Source of the DNA: a virus
Length of the DNA stretch: 43,333 nt
Reading direction: 5' to 3' (one strand)
Virus record (IMG/VR): IMGVR_UViG_3300023091_000006
Location: 1 to 43,333 of that record
Shown piece after piece: positions 33,626-39,949 of the stretch; position 1 is the stretch's first letter, and each line of letters begins with the position of its first letter. The notes below the pieces were generated by a model. That model did no database searches and was not told the DNA's origin. It saw only the letters and a list, made by a program, of their open reading frames with translations. The position numbers were made by a program, and so were the translations under genes.

Positions 33626-33737
33626 TCAGACGCTCCCAAAGGAACAAACAAACGACAAGCCCGAGGGCGAACCCCACCAAAACCCCGGCCACAGCCAGGT
33701 TTCGCCCCCGGACCCGTCGCAAGGGGGAACTAGACAT
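33612..33737 (-). CDS. Small single-span membrane protein (41 aa)
   Basis: ATG at 33737 overlaps the upstream stop (ATGTCTAG). A basic N-terminus (SPLRRVRGRN) is followed by one hydrophobic helix, LAVAGVLVGFALGLVVCLFLW, in two parts (about 14-34), so the N-terminus should face the cytoplasm. A role in lysis or envelope modification is possible; none is shown. Confidence 0.5.
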   Translation of the reverse strand: MSSSPLRRVRGRNLAVAGVLVGFALGLVVCLFLWERLNALH

Positions 33738-34125
33738 TCGCCGTGGCTTGCGGAGCCGGGTCAACAGCAACCGGCAGATCGTTCGGCGCGGCCTCGACGG
33801 TTGCGGTAGCATCAGCCGCCGTCGCAGCCAGACCCCCTATGAGAGCGGCGACCGCCGGAGCAGCGACGACCGGGACAGGGAACGTCACCGTGGCCAGTGA
33901 GCGGACGATAGCCAGGAACATCACATCGCCAGCATCCTGCGTAACCGGCTGGGCACTGGGGTTGGCAAGATAGGACGTAACGAGATCGCACTCGACGCGC
34001 CGGACCCCGGCCGTCTGCCGACTCCATGACCGCACGCGCTGCCCGAGGCCGCGCAGCAGCGCCCGATTCGCCTCATGACACACACGAGCAATTGCCTTCA
34101 CATTCGCCGGAAACCGATTCGCCAT
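33730..34125 (-). CDS. RyR-domain-like protein (131 aa)
   Basis: GGGAGG precedes the ATG. VKAIARVCHEANRALLRGLGQ (about 9-29), read in two parts, matches the start of the RyR repeat (IAxxxHExNRxxxxxxGE...W), known from ryanodine receptors and many phage and bacterial proteins. Only the first helix pair is clear; the second half is Ala/Val/Thr-rich and may be a membrane-active or low-complexity tail. RyR domains are thought to bind ligands or nucleotides, but the role here is unknown. Confidence 0.6.
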   Translation of the reverse strand: MANRFPANVKAIARVCHEANRALLRGLGQRVRSWSRQTAGVRRVECDLVTSYLANPSAQPVTQDAGDVMFLAIVRSLATVTFPVPVVAAPAVAALIGGLAATAADATATVEAAPNDLPVAVDPAPQATANV

Positions 34126-34492
34126 CTTTTGCCTCCCTTATGACGCCACACGCCAGACTCAGAGCCGCGTTCACCGCTTTATTCGCCTCCGGCGACCCGC
34201 AGCCACAATCTGAGTCAACTTTTCCACACCATCCCGGCCGATCCGGGCACCTGCACACCACATTCAACCGTACCGCAGTCTCAACCGCCCACCTGGCCAC
34301 CAAGTCCGGCGCAAATCCGTACTCAACCTCAAATTCGCGCACGACTAGCCGCTTCAAACGGGCAGCTACTGCAATCGCGGCCGGCGACCTTGCAACTGGC
34401 GATAACACATGCGCACGCAACTTCGCCGTCAGACACAGGGACCGGATCAGCGCCGCCCGCAATCGCTTTGTGTCCGTCGATTCGCCTGGCAT
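34073..34492 (-). CDS. Hypothetical Cys-rich protein (139 aa)
   Basis: Start at 34492 has GAGGAG 6 nt upstream. Residues 1-75 are helical and basic; 80-139 hold nine Cys in CRCPDRPGWCG, DCGCG and ECEGNCSC, suggesting metal binding. It overlaps the preceding gene's 3' half in another frame and the RyR-like gene by 53 nt. No family recognised. Confidence 0.55.
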   Translation of the reverse strand: MPGESTDTKRLRAALIRSLCLTAKLRAHVLSPVARSPAAIAVAARLKRLVVREFEVEYGFAPDLVARWAVETAVRLNVVCRCPDRPGWCGKVDSDCGCGSPEANKAVNAALSLACGVIREAKDGESVSGECEGNCSCVS

Positions 34493-34571
34493 TCTCGCTC
34501 CTCTTCCAGAAGTCCCAGCCGGCATCCCACTTCGCTTGATCTTTCGGACGCTGCCAACTACCCTTTGCCAT
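34329..34571 (-). CDS. Hypothetical basic protein (80 aa), overlapping frame
   Basis: GAGGAG lies 7-8 nt before ATG at 34571. The first 36 residues (KGSWQRPKDQAKWDAGWDFW, etc.) look like a real protein, with several Trp and charged residues. The second half overlaps the next gene by 164 nt and has a less natural composition, so a short protein with an unconstrained tail or a frame artefact are both possible. Confidence 0.4.
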   Translation of the reverse strand: MAKGSWQRPKDQAKWDAGWDFWKRSENARRIDGHKAIAGGADPVPVSDGEVACACVIASCKVAGRDCSSCPFEAASRARI

Positions 34572-34582
34572 CGCAATCTCCT

Positions 34583-34762
34583 CTAGGCGAACAAATGCGG
34601 CATTCTTTTTATGTTTTGCGCGATCAACCCTTCGCGACACTTTTCGCAACGATGACGCTCAAAGGGACGACCAGTGCGTTTTTGCTCGAAATAGCATTTA
34701 CAGTCAACGCAAACGCGAAAGATCAGGGCGATTTCCTCAAATTGGTTGTTAAACCGAGTCAT
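34583..34762 (-). CDS. Small zinc-ribbon protein (59 aa)
   Basis: Start at 34762 preferred to 34774 because GGAG lies 7 nt before it. CVDC...CEKC (two CxxC pairs about 20 apart) makes a classic zinc ribbon, with basic residues between (KRTGRPFERHR). It is the first gene after the promoter at 34788-34821, a place where phages often keep small regulators. DNA or RNA binding is inferred only. Confidence 0.6.
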   Translation of the reverse strand: MTRFNNQFEEIALIFRVCVDCKCYFEQKRTGRPFERHRCEKCREGLIAQNIKRMPHLFA

Positions 34763-34787
34763 TTGTTGCTCCATTGACTACACTGAT

Positions 34788-34821
34788 ATGTTACCACAGA
34801 CAAAATGAGGCGCAACACCCC
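34788..34821 (-). promoter_or_regulatory. Promoter of the packaging-gene cluster
   Basis: On the - strand GGGGTGTTGC (34821-34812) gives TTGCGC, 16 nt, then TAACAT (34793-34788). Spacer and -10 match the scaffold promoter closely. It would start RNA near 34781 for the chain from the zinc-ribbon gene to TerL. Confidence 0.8.
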
Positions 34822-34897
34822 ATAGAGGACAGCAAATCGCCCCGCTACGTAATCCCTCTTCATCAAAGGGGGGGGCTATAGGGAAATTCTATAGAGA

Positions 34898-34944
34898 TGG
34901 TAGGTAGGTAGGGTAGGTAGGCTACCTACCCTACCTACCTACCA
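34898..34944. repeat. 47-nt perfect palindrome
   Basis: Two 23-nt arms, built from GGTAG/GTAG units, are exact reverse complements about a single centre base at 34921. The flanks stay partly symmetric outwards (CTATAGAGA left, CTTGTATAG right), giving an imperfect palindrome of about 80 nt. Almost no loop means a cruciform or a protein-bound dimeric site is likelier than an RNA hairpin. Confidence 0.9.
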
Positions 34945-35454
34945 CTTGTATAGGATTCTCGTGTAGGGGAAAGAAGCCGAAGTGGCGTTTTGTAGCTTAG
35001 GCTGGCACCAAAACAGACACACGGACAGAATAGGGTCGGTTGGGGGAGAGGTTGGGGAGTTTCCTACTGTGTGTGCGCTGGGGGATGTACCCACCGGGGG
35101 TACGGCTCGCGTGACCGGCGGTTCGTTGCCCCGCCGGCCACCGTTCCGTGCCAGCACACAGGGCAATTGCACAACAGTCGCAATCGTTCCGGGACGGGTC
35201 TCGCGTGCGGGAGAGGGGGAAGGAGAAAAAGCGAAAAACGGGTCTTTCTTCCCACTTCGACCCCGTTTCTGTGTCCAGTGGGTAGTTCTTTCCCACTGGG
35301 AGAAGAAGCGACCAACCCCCGCAATCTTCGTTCAATCGCAGGGCGAAGCAAAGAAAAAGAAACGGCAGGCGGGCAGTAGAACAGCAACAACGCCCGCCCA
35401 AAAGAAGAAGGAAAAACAGATCGGCCGAAGCGGCCGCCCTGCGGGAGCACTAGC

Positions 35455-35482
35455 TGCTGCGACACTAACATCCGTCGCAGCA
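35455..35482 (+). repeat. Perfect 9-bp hairpin
   Basis: TGCTGCGAC (35455-35463) and GTCGCAGCA (35474-35482) enclose the loop ACTAACATCC. No run of T follows at once; a CTC-T6 tract appears at 35521. It may belong to a structured RNA with the next elements. Confidence 0.6.
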
Positions 35483-35551
35483 CTAACCTGGAGGAATTAG
35501 CTCCACTTCGGTCGCCCAGACTCTTTTTTCTACCGCCGCGTCTGTTGTAGT

Positions 35552-35567
35552 CCGCTCTGCTGAGCGG
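35552..35567 (+). repeat. CCGCTC/GAGCGG hairpin
   Basis: A perfect 6-bp stem with a four-base loop TGCT, located after the T6 tract of 35523-35528. One of several stem-loops in the non-coding region. Confidence 0.5.
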
Positions 35568-35593
35568 CCATTGCCACGGCTGCGGCGGCTCGC

Positions 35594-35674
35594 AAACCAA
35601 AGGTGTCGTGAGCACGGCCGCACGCCGCAGAATCGCGTGGCGACTCTGCGACGGCGTCCACTCCACTTTGGTTT
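35594..35674 (+). repeat. Inverted repeat with nested stems
   Basis: AAACCAAAG (35594-35602) pairs with CTTTGGTTT (35666-35674); inside, GCCGCAGA can pair with TCTGCGACGGC apart from a bulge. It stands 9 nt before the large inverted repeat and may form one RNA or DNA structure with it. Confidence 0.55.
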
Positions 35675-35683
35675 ACTCGGCCA

Positions 35684-35934
35684 GTCAGTACGCTTGTAAT
35701 GCACGAGTCCTAGGCCGTAGCAGACGCAAGGGGTTTTTAGTGTCCACCAACCTGAAAAATCTCCACCTTGACTAAAAATCGGGGTCGCATACTGCCGCGA
35801 CCTACTGCCCCGCTTTTTAGTCAAGGTAGTATTTTTCAGACAGCCGTTGGTGAACACTAAAAATTTCGGACGCAGGCGTCCGAAACAAGCCCCCTGCGTC
35901 ACGGCCGGTGAAGGTGCGTTACAAGCGTACTGAC
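35684..35934 (+). repeat. 251-nt nested inverted repeat
   Basis: Outer arms of 21 nt match with one mismatch (35684-35704 with 35914-35934). Moving in, the pairs are GGCCGT/ACGGCC, GACGCA/TGCGTC, TTTTTAGTGT/ACACTAAAAA (35734-35743, 35854-35863), CACCAAC/GTTGGTG, GAAAAAT/ATTTTTC, a 14-bp stem (35765-35778, 35814-35827) and CGGGG/CCCCG, closed by a loop that itself holds TCGC/GCGA. The right arm carries an extra 10-bp hairpin (35864-35885). The gene at 35989 follows. Origin, ncRNA or a small mobile insertion are candidates. Confidence 0.9.
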
Positions 35935-35988
35935 AAGAAGCAGAATCTCTGCTTCGGTACGTTTGGACAAAACGCAAGGAGTCTCACA

Positions 35989-36414
35989 ATGGCAACGCTC
36001 AAGACGACGGTGGTGAATCTCAAATGCGAACAGTACGACGTGCGTATCGACAGGCAGACCGTGTTCGGCAATCCGTTCCATATCTCCGCATCCTGCAATC
36101 GCGAGCAGTCCATCGAGCAGTACCGTGTCTACTTCCTCAAACGCGTAGCAAATGACGCAGAGTTTCGCAACGCTGTCCTCGCCCTGCGGGGTAAGCGTCT
36201 CGGTTGCTGGTGCAAGCCGGCCGCGTGTCACGGTGACGTGATCGCCCAGTGGGTGGACAGTTACGAGACGCCGCCGACGCTCGATGACGGGGCTACCGAC
36301 GATTGCTCCGCCTGCGGATGCCACCCGCACGGTTGCGACGCCTGCGGTTGCGACGCTCGCGAAGAGACCACCCTCGACTGTGACACCGAGACGGGCGAAC
36401 ACGCACCGTTCTAA
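35989..36414 (+). CDS. DUF4326-like protein with Cys-rich tail (141 aa)
   Basis: AAGGAG stands 8 nt before ATG. TVVNLKCEQYDVRIDR, QTVFGNPF, then SIEQYRVYFLKRV and LRGKRLGCWCKPAACHGDV match the phage DUF4326 family (VNL...YDVxIDRxxxxGNPF...LRGKxLGCWCxPxxCHGxV); its role is unknown, and the Cys/His set suggests metal binding. Residues 108-130 add a second cysteine cluster (CSACGCHPHGC, CDACGCD) not usual for the family. It is the first gene after the large inverted repeat. Confidence 0.8.
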   Translation: MATLKTTVVNLKCEQYDVRIDRQTVFGNPFHISASCNREQSIEQYRVYFLKRVANDAEFRNAVLALRGKRLGCWCKPAACHGDVIAQWVDSYETPPTLDDGATDDCSACGCHPHGCDACGCDAREETTLDCDTETGEHAPF

Positions 36415-36511
36415 CACAACGGCCCCTCATTCATTCAACACTCTATAGCTTCGCTGTGTTTTTGTTCTTTATTTCCAGTCAAGGTGTCTATCTAATCACA
36501 GGAGATCGCAA

Positions 36512-37150
36512 ATGACCACGCAAGCCGAAAGCACCAGCCACACCGACACGCAGAGCCAGGCCAGCACCCCGCCGACGCAAGTCACGCGGCAGTTCGTCGT
36601 CCGTATGCAGATCAACGCCTTGCCCCGCGACCTTGGGGCCATCGCCCGTTCCGCCGCCGCGTACCCGCACAAGCTCCCGGCCATCTTCGCCCAGTACAAA
36701 GCGAGCATTCGCCAGGTGGACACGTTCGTCAAGTTCGCCACCACCGTCGCCGGCAAGAGCCACACCGTCATCCACAACGACGCTATCCCCGAATGTCCCA
36801 TCGCCAGGAGCTTCGCCACCAAGGGGGTCAGCCAGGGGGTCACTCGCCTGCCTGTCCCGCTCCCTAAGGGCGACGTTCGCTGCACTCGTACCCTCACCCT
36901 CCGCATCGAATACTTTGACACGCTCGACAATCTGGACGACATGCTCACCGACATCGGCCAGAGCTTCGCCACTGTGTTCAAGAAGGGTCGCATTCGCAAG
37001 ATTCAGTCCGACATGCTGTTCAACCTCGAATACGACGCAACCGGCAAGGGCACCGGCCACCGGGCTTGGAGCAAATTCAACACGAACGCCGGCCTGCCGA
37101 TGGACGCCGTTCAGCAGGCCATGTGGGAGAACCGCAACCAGGACCGCTAG
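36512..37150 (+). CDS. Hypothetical protein (212 aa)
   Basis: CAGGAG precedes ATG. Residues 1-25 are Ser/Thr/Gln-rich; the remainder is a basic mixed alpha/beta protein with IEYFDTLDNLDDMLTDIGQ near 135. No motif or family recognised. Genes on both sides are spaced by about 100 nt, so it may have its own weak promoter in the A/T-rich gap 36421-36490, which otherwise shows nothing clear. Confidence 0.6.
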   Translation: MTTQAESTSHTDTQSQASTPPTQVTRQFVVRMQINALPRDLGAIARSAAAYPHKLPAIFAQYKASIRQVDTFVKFATTVAGKSHTVIHNDAIPECPIARSFATKGVSQGVTRLPVPLPKGDVRCTRTLTLRIEYFDTLDNLDDMLTDIGQSFATVFKKGRIRKIQSDMLFNLEYDATGKGTGHRAWSKFNTNAGLPMDAVQQAMWENRNQDR

Positions 37151-37200
37151 CATTCGTCGCACTCCCACCACTCACTAACCATACCAATACCAAATCCAAT

Positions 37201-37231
37201 AGGGCGGGGCGGCGGAGAGCCGTTCCGCCCT
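37201..37231 (+). promoter_or_regulatory. Leader hairpin before the zinc-finger gene
   Basis: AGGGCGG (37201-37207) pairs with CCGCCCT (37225-37231) with a smaller GGC/GCC stem within. No T tract follows. It ends 11 nt upstream of the ribosome site of the gene at 37253, so it may influence its translation. Confidence 0.45.
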
Positions 37232-37252
37232 CAATACCAGGAGAACACGCTC

Positions 37253-37948
37253 ATGTCCAAGAACAACGCTCGGTACGCTCAATTCGCAATGGCCCTTGCC
37301 GAAGGGAACGCAACCCTCGAAACCGCCGTCATCCAGTCCGAACAGGGCCACACCGCGAAACACTGTCACAAATGCCTCCACAAAGACTGGGATCGCCAGC
37401 TTGACCACGGCGTTGACGACGCGAATCACCCTTGCCGCAATTGCGTGCCGCAAGAGGACGACCTCCCGACCAATTTCCTCCGCAAGGACTTCGAGAATCT
37501 CATGGATTCGGACACCCTGGCGTGTGAGGCCGCCAGCCCCGAACGCACGTTCTACCCCCTGAACAAGACCGCCGTTTGCACATATTGCCGCCGACCCGAC
37601 CGAGCGGAGTACGGCTGGCGTCGCACCGAAGGCGGATCGCGTGTCTGCCCGGTCTGCATCGCCAAGTTCGAGGACGCCGCCGCTCGCCGCCATCGCGACG
37701 CGGAGATCGCCAGTTGCCTCAATTGCGAGTATCAGCGATGTGCCACTTGCACCATGCTCACCGACACCGAGCAGTTGTTTGTCATCCAAGAGCCGACCAC
37801 CGCCGGCGTCGAATTCGCTCGCACTTGCAGGTGTTACGCCCGCATCAGCGACGCCACGCCCGACCACGACTTGACCGACGACGTTGAAGGTGATCTCGAC
37901 CCGACCGTCGTCGGCCACTTGCTCTGTCACCTGACTCCCAAATCGTAG
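37253..37948 (+). CDS. Multi-CxxC zinc-binding protein (231 aa)
   Basis: CAGGAG before ATG. Cysteine pairs occur as CHKC (38-41), CRNC (61-64), CTYC with CPVC (about 109-112 and 132-135) and CLNC with CATC (154-166), so three zinc modules are likely. Between them are acidic linkers. It resembles no named family. In this neighbourhood of ubiquitin-like genes it could be a further RING-like or adaptor protein, but the spacing is not a canonical RING. A strong terminator follows. Confidence 0.65.
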   Translation: MSKNNARYAQFAMALAEGNATLETAVIQSEQGHTAKHCHKCLHKDWDRQLDHGVDDANHPCRNCVPQEDDLPTNFLRKDFENLMDSDTLACEAASPERTFYPLNKTAVCTYCRRPDRAEYGWRRTEGGSRVCPVCIAKFEDAAARRHRDAEIASCLNCEYQRCATCTMLTDTEQLFVIQEPTTAGVEFARTCRCYARISDATPDHDLTDDVEGDLDPTVVGHLLCHLTPKS

Positions 37949-37962
37949 CTTCTCCTGCGTTC

Positions 37963-38015
37963 GCCGGTCGGTCGCCGCCCTTGAGCAAGGCGAGCGGCCG
38001 GCCGGCCCTTTTTTT
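37963..38015 (+). terminator. Strong rho-independent terminator
   Basis: A 13-bp GC-rich stem (GCCGGTCGGTCGC, 37963-37975, with GCGGCCGGCCGGC, 37994-38006, two G-T pairs) topped by CCTT/AAGG, then CC and seven T (38009-38015). It separates the 35989-37948 genes from the next promoter. Confidence 0.85.
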
Positions 38016-38068
38016 CAGAACACCCGCAACGGCCCCAACAGCAAGAGTTCGCCACTAGGGCCTCGCTT

Positions 38069-38104
38069 GGGGTGTTGCCGCGTTTGCTTTATTTTTTGTA
38101 CTCT
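38069..38104 (+). promoter_or_regulatory. Promoter, GGGGTGTTGC class
   Basis: GGGGTGTTGC (38069-38078) gives TTGCCG, 18 A/T-rich nt, then TACTCT (38099-38104). It lies between the terminator at 38015 and the split gene at 38169. Confidence 0.75.
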
Positions 38105-38168
38105 ATGCACGACTGCTATCAGTCGAACGGATGGCGACCGAATCGCCCAGATATAAGGAGAGTCACAA

Positions 38169-38294
38169 ATGAAATACGCGGACCTCGTCAAGGGGATGCT
38201 CGTCAAGATTGTCGGTAACACCTCGTCCCACTGCTACCAGATGGGCGACACCGTCAAGGTCACGAACTACGCCCCCAAACGGCCAGATGATTGA
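38169..38294 (+). CDS. Split phage protein, N-terminal frame (41 aa)
   Basis: AAGGAGAG before ATG. The sequence MKYADLVKGMLVKIVGNTSSHCYQMGDTVKVTNYAPK reads as the first strands of an SH3/KOW-like barrel, but the frame stops eight codons after the homopolymers at 38271-38278. The rest of the fold (DVVDLTGCNAGGYFVHASDIEPAE) is found in the +1 frame, entered there without a gap. It is either a programmed or real frameshift, or a one-base error in CCCCCAAA. Confidence 0.6.
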   Translation: MKYADLVKGMLVKIVGNTSSHCYQMGDTVKVTNYAPKRPDD

Positions 38295-38586
38295 CGTGGT
38301 TGACCTGACCGGATGCAACGCCGGCGGCTACTTCGTCCACGCCAGCGACATCGAACCCGCCGAGCCGGTCAAGCAGTTGACCGACACCGAGAAGTTCAAG
38401 CAGCGCCTCGACAAACTCAAGGCCGACGCCGCCGAGTGCCAGGCGAAGATCAACTTCATCGCCACCTCCGGCAATCCGGTGTTCAGCGCCGAAGAGTACC
38501 GCTGCTACCAGGGCCTCCGGGTCGTGAAGGGCGCGGGCGACGACTACGCCAAGGCCAAGGCCCTCGCCGCGCTGTTCCAGAAGTAA
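38287..38586 (+). CDS. Split phage protein, C-terminal frame (99 aa)
   Basis: Can start by itself at ATG 38287, which overlaps the upstream stop in ATGATTGA and would allow reinitiation. Its first 25 residues complete the barrel begun at 38169 (VVDLTG..GGYFVHASDIE). They are followed by a helical Lys/Asp/Ala-rich region with coiled-coil character (EKFKQRLDKLKADAAECQAKI). With a one-base shift the two would make a protein of about 140 residues. Function unknown. Confidence 0.6.
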   Translation: MIDVVDLTGCNAGGYFVHASDIEPAEPVKQLTDTEKFKQRLDKLKADAAECQAKINFIATSGNPVFSAEEYRCYQGLRVVKGAGDDYAKAKALAALFQK

Positions 38587-38598
38587 GCCGCGCAGGAC

Positions 38599-38649
38599 CC
38601 GCCCGGTACCCTGATACAGCCTACTCATGGTGTGGCCAGGGCCGGGCGG
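38599..38649 (+). repeat. CCGCCCGG/CCGGGCGG inverted repeat
   Basis: An 8-bp perfect stem (38599-38606, 38642-38649) after the split gene with a 35-nt loop and no T run. It might slow transcription ahead of the promoter at 38684 or protect the mRNA end. Confidence 0.45.
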
Positions 38650-38683
38650 TATCCATTACGATTGCATCGGATTTTCCCCGAGT

Positions 38684-38718
38684 GGGGTGTTGCAAGTACT
38701 CCACGATTTTCGTATTAT
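38684..38718 (+). promoter_or_regulatory. Strong promoter, GGGGTGTTGC class
   Basis: GGGGTGTTGC (38684-38693) gives TTGCAA, 17 nt, then TATTAT (38713-38718), the best -10 and spacing among the + copies. It drives the chain of genes from 38818 to at least 40532. Confidence 0.85.
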
Positions 38719-38817
38719 CGCATTTGTTGTACCGGGCGCGACGCACGAACGACACCAAAGACTACCCCCCCCCTCTTCCCCGACTGAACGCACCAGACCA
38801 ACCGAAAGGACACGAAT

Positions 38818-39423
38818 ATGTCCCTGCTCGACGTATGCGCACCGCCGCCCGACGCCTGCCCCGTCTGCCACGTCGCCTGCACCTGCCCGGACGCCAAGCC
38901 AGGTGACGCCTGCAAATGCGGCCACGAAGCCTGCATCCACCATCCGCTCGCCGTCGTCGATGTTACCCGGATGTGTACGCTGCAGGGCCAGATCGCCGAC
39001 CTCCTCGGCCGCCCACTCGACATCTACGTCACCTCCAAGCTGAAGCACGCCCCGCTTTGGCGAGCCCTCCGCCGGAGGGGCCTGAATATCCGGGCCACGT
39101 GGATCGACTTGCCGAATTCCGTGCCCCAGGACGAGTACGCCCCAATGTGGCGGCAATTCCTCACCGACATCAGCTACTCCCATTTGCTTATCGCCTACTA
39201 CCAGCCCGGCGAGATCGCCAAGGGCGGCTTGATCGAAATCGGCGCAGCCCTCATGGACAACTGCGAGGTCTACCTGATCGGCGACACGTCCAGCTTCCAG
39301 GTCGGCGACGAGAGCGACGCCAGTTTCACCGGACTCCGCCACTTCCACCGTGCCGGCACCATCAACGAGATTCTCGCCAACTTCCTCGGTTTGCTGCAGC
39401 AAGACGCCGCGCAGCCAGCGTAA
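38818..39423 (+). CDS. Nucleoside 2-deoxyribosyltransferase-like protein with Cys-rich head (201 aa)
   Basis: CGAAAGGA before ATG. Residues 1-42 hold eight Cys (CPVCHVACTCP, CKCGHEAC), a zinc-like head. From about 66 the sequence reads LDIYVTSKLKHAPLWRALRRRG, in parts, then ISYSHLLIAYY, KGGLIEIGAALMDNCEVYLIG: the nucleotide-binding and GGxxExGxAL (catalytic Glu region) pattern of the nucleoside deoxyribosyltransferase/DUF4406-type fold. It may salvage or hydrolyse nucleotides. The substrate cannot be told. First gene after promoter 38684. Confidence 0.7.
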   Translation: MSLLDVCAPPPDACPVCHVACTCPDAKPGDACKCGHEACIHHPLAVVDVTRMCTLQGQIADLLGRPLDIYVTSKLKHAPLWRALRRRGLNIRATWIDLPNSVPQDEYAPMWRQFLTDISYSHLLIAYYQPGEIAKGGLIEIGAALMDNCEVYLIGDTSSFQVGDESDASFTGLRHFHRAGTINEILANFLGLLQQDAAQPA

Positions 39424-39466
39424 CACCAGTTCAGGGGGCCACACACCGGGGATGGAGTCGGAACGG

Positions 39467-39949
39467 ATGACTCGCGTATTAAACGAGACCAGGCTGCTAC
39501 CGAGAACCGAACGCATCAACCTCTACGCCAAGAGGATTGAGCAACATTGCGACGTGATGACCGGTCGCCCGCTCACTCCCGAGGAACTCGCCACATTCGC
39601 CGAGGACACTCTCACTAACGAACCGATCCGCGCCTACACCAAGCGGACCATCGGGGAGAGCGAAATCGCGACCTTCGCGGTACTTTACAATCAAGGCCAG
39701 CCACGCGCAGTCATTTGCGACCGTATGCACATCACCACCACCCGCTACAAATACGTTATGCGGTGGGCCGAGAGCACCGGACAACTGATAATCAAACCAG
39801 CCATGCGCCGATCATCCGCCCACCGTCTCGGCTCGCACCTTTGGCAAGCGGACACTTCGCCCGGCGCTACTCCGGTGCCAGTAGCCTCGCTACCATTCGT
39901 ACGCCGCCGACCACCAGCACAAGGAGAGTTGCCATGCCTCGCCAAGTAA
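39467..39949 (+). CDS. Hypothetical HTH-like protein (160 aa)
   Basis: Start at 39467 chosen for GGAG 9 nt upstream. The middle (about 67-105), EIATFAVLYNQGQPRAVICDRMH..TTTRYKYVMRWAE, resembles a helix-turn-helix with a recognition helix, and the N-terminal part is helical and charged. The last 45 residues are Pro/Ser/Arg-rich. It could be a DNA-binding regulator; no family recognised. It overlaps the next gene by 16 nt. Confidence 0.55.
   Translation: MTRVLNETRLLPRTERINLYAKRIEQHCDVMTGRPLTPEELATFAEDTLTNEPIRAYTKRTIGESEIATFAVLYNQGQPRAVICDRMHITTTRYKYVMRWAESTGQLIIKPAMRRSSAHRLGSHLWQADTSPGATPVPVASLPFVRRRPPAQGELPCLAK

Larger units (their letters stand above)
34822..35988. other. 1.2-kb non-coding, structure-rich region
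   Basis: Divergent gap between leftward packaging genes and rightward accessory genes. Open frames exist but lack ribosome sites and show Arg/Gly/Pro-rich shadow composition. It holds an eight-G run (34868-34875), the 47-nt palindrome, several short perfect hairpins and the 251-nt inverted repeat listed separately. Such density of symmetry in a central non-coding gap is what one expects of a replication origin, a packaging or partition site, or non-coding RNA genes. Confidence 0.6.

Noticed and set aside
34898-34944. Protelomerase target site (linear plasmid-prophage)
   Set aside because: The palindrome has the right size, but no protelomerase-like gene is seen, and an integrase with a tRNA fragment argues for ordinary integration.
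34982-35500. 172-codon open frame (+) in the non-coding gap
   Set aside because: No ribosome site; composition rich in Gly, Arg, Thr and runs of Lys following from the DNA, and it crosses hairpins. Treated as non-coding.
35684-35934. Insertion sequence
   Set aside because: No transposase and no target duplication visible; a MITE-like origin stays possible but unproven, so it is listed as a repeat.
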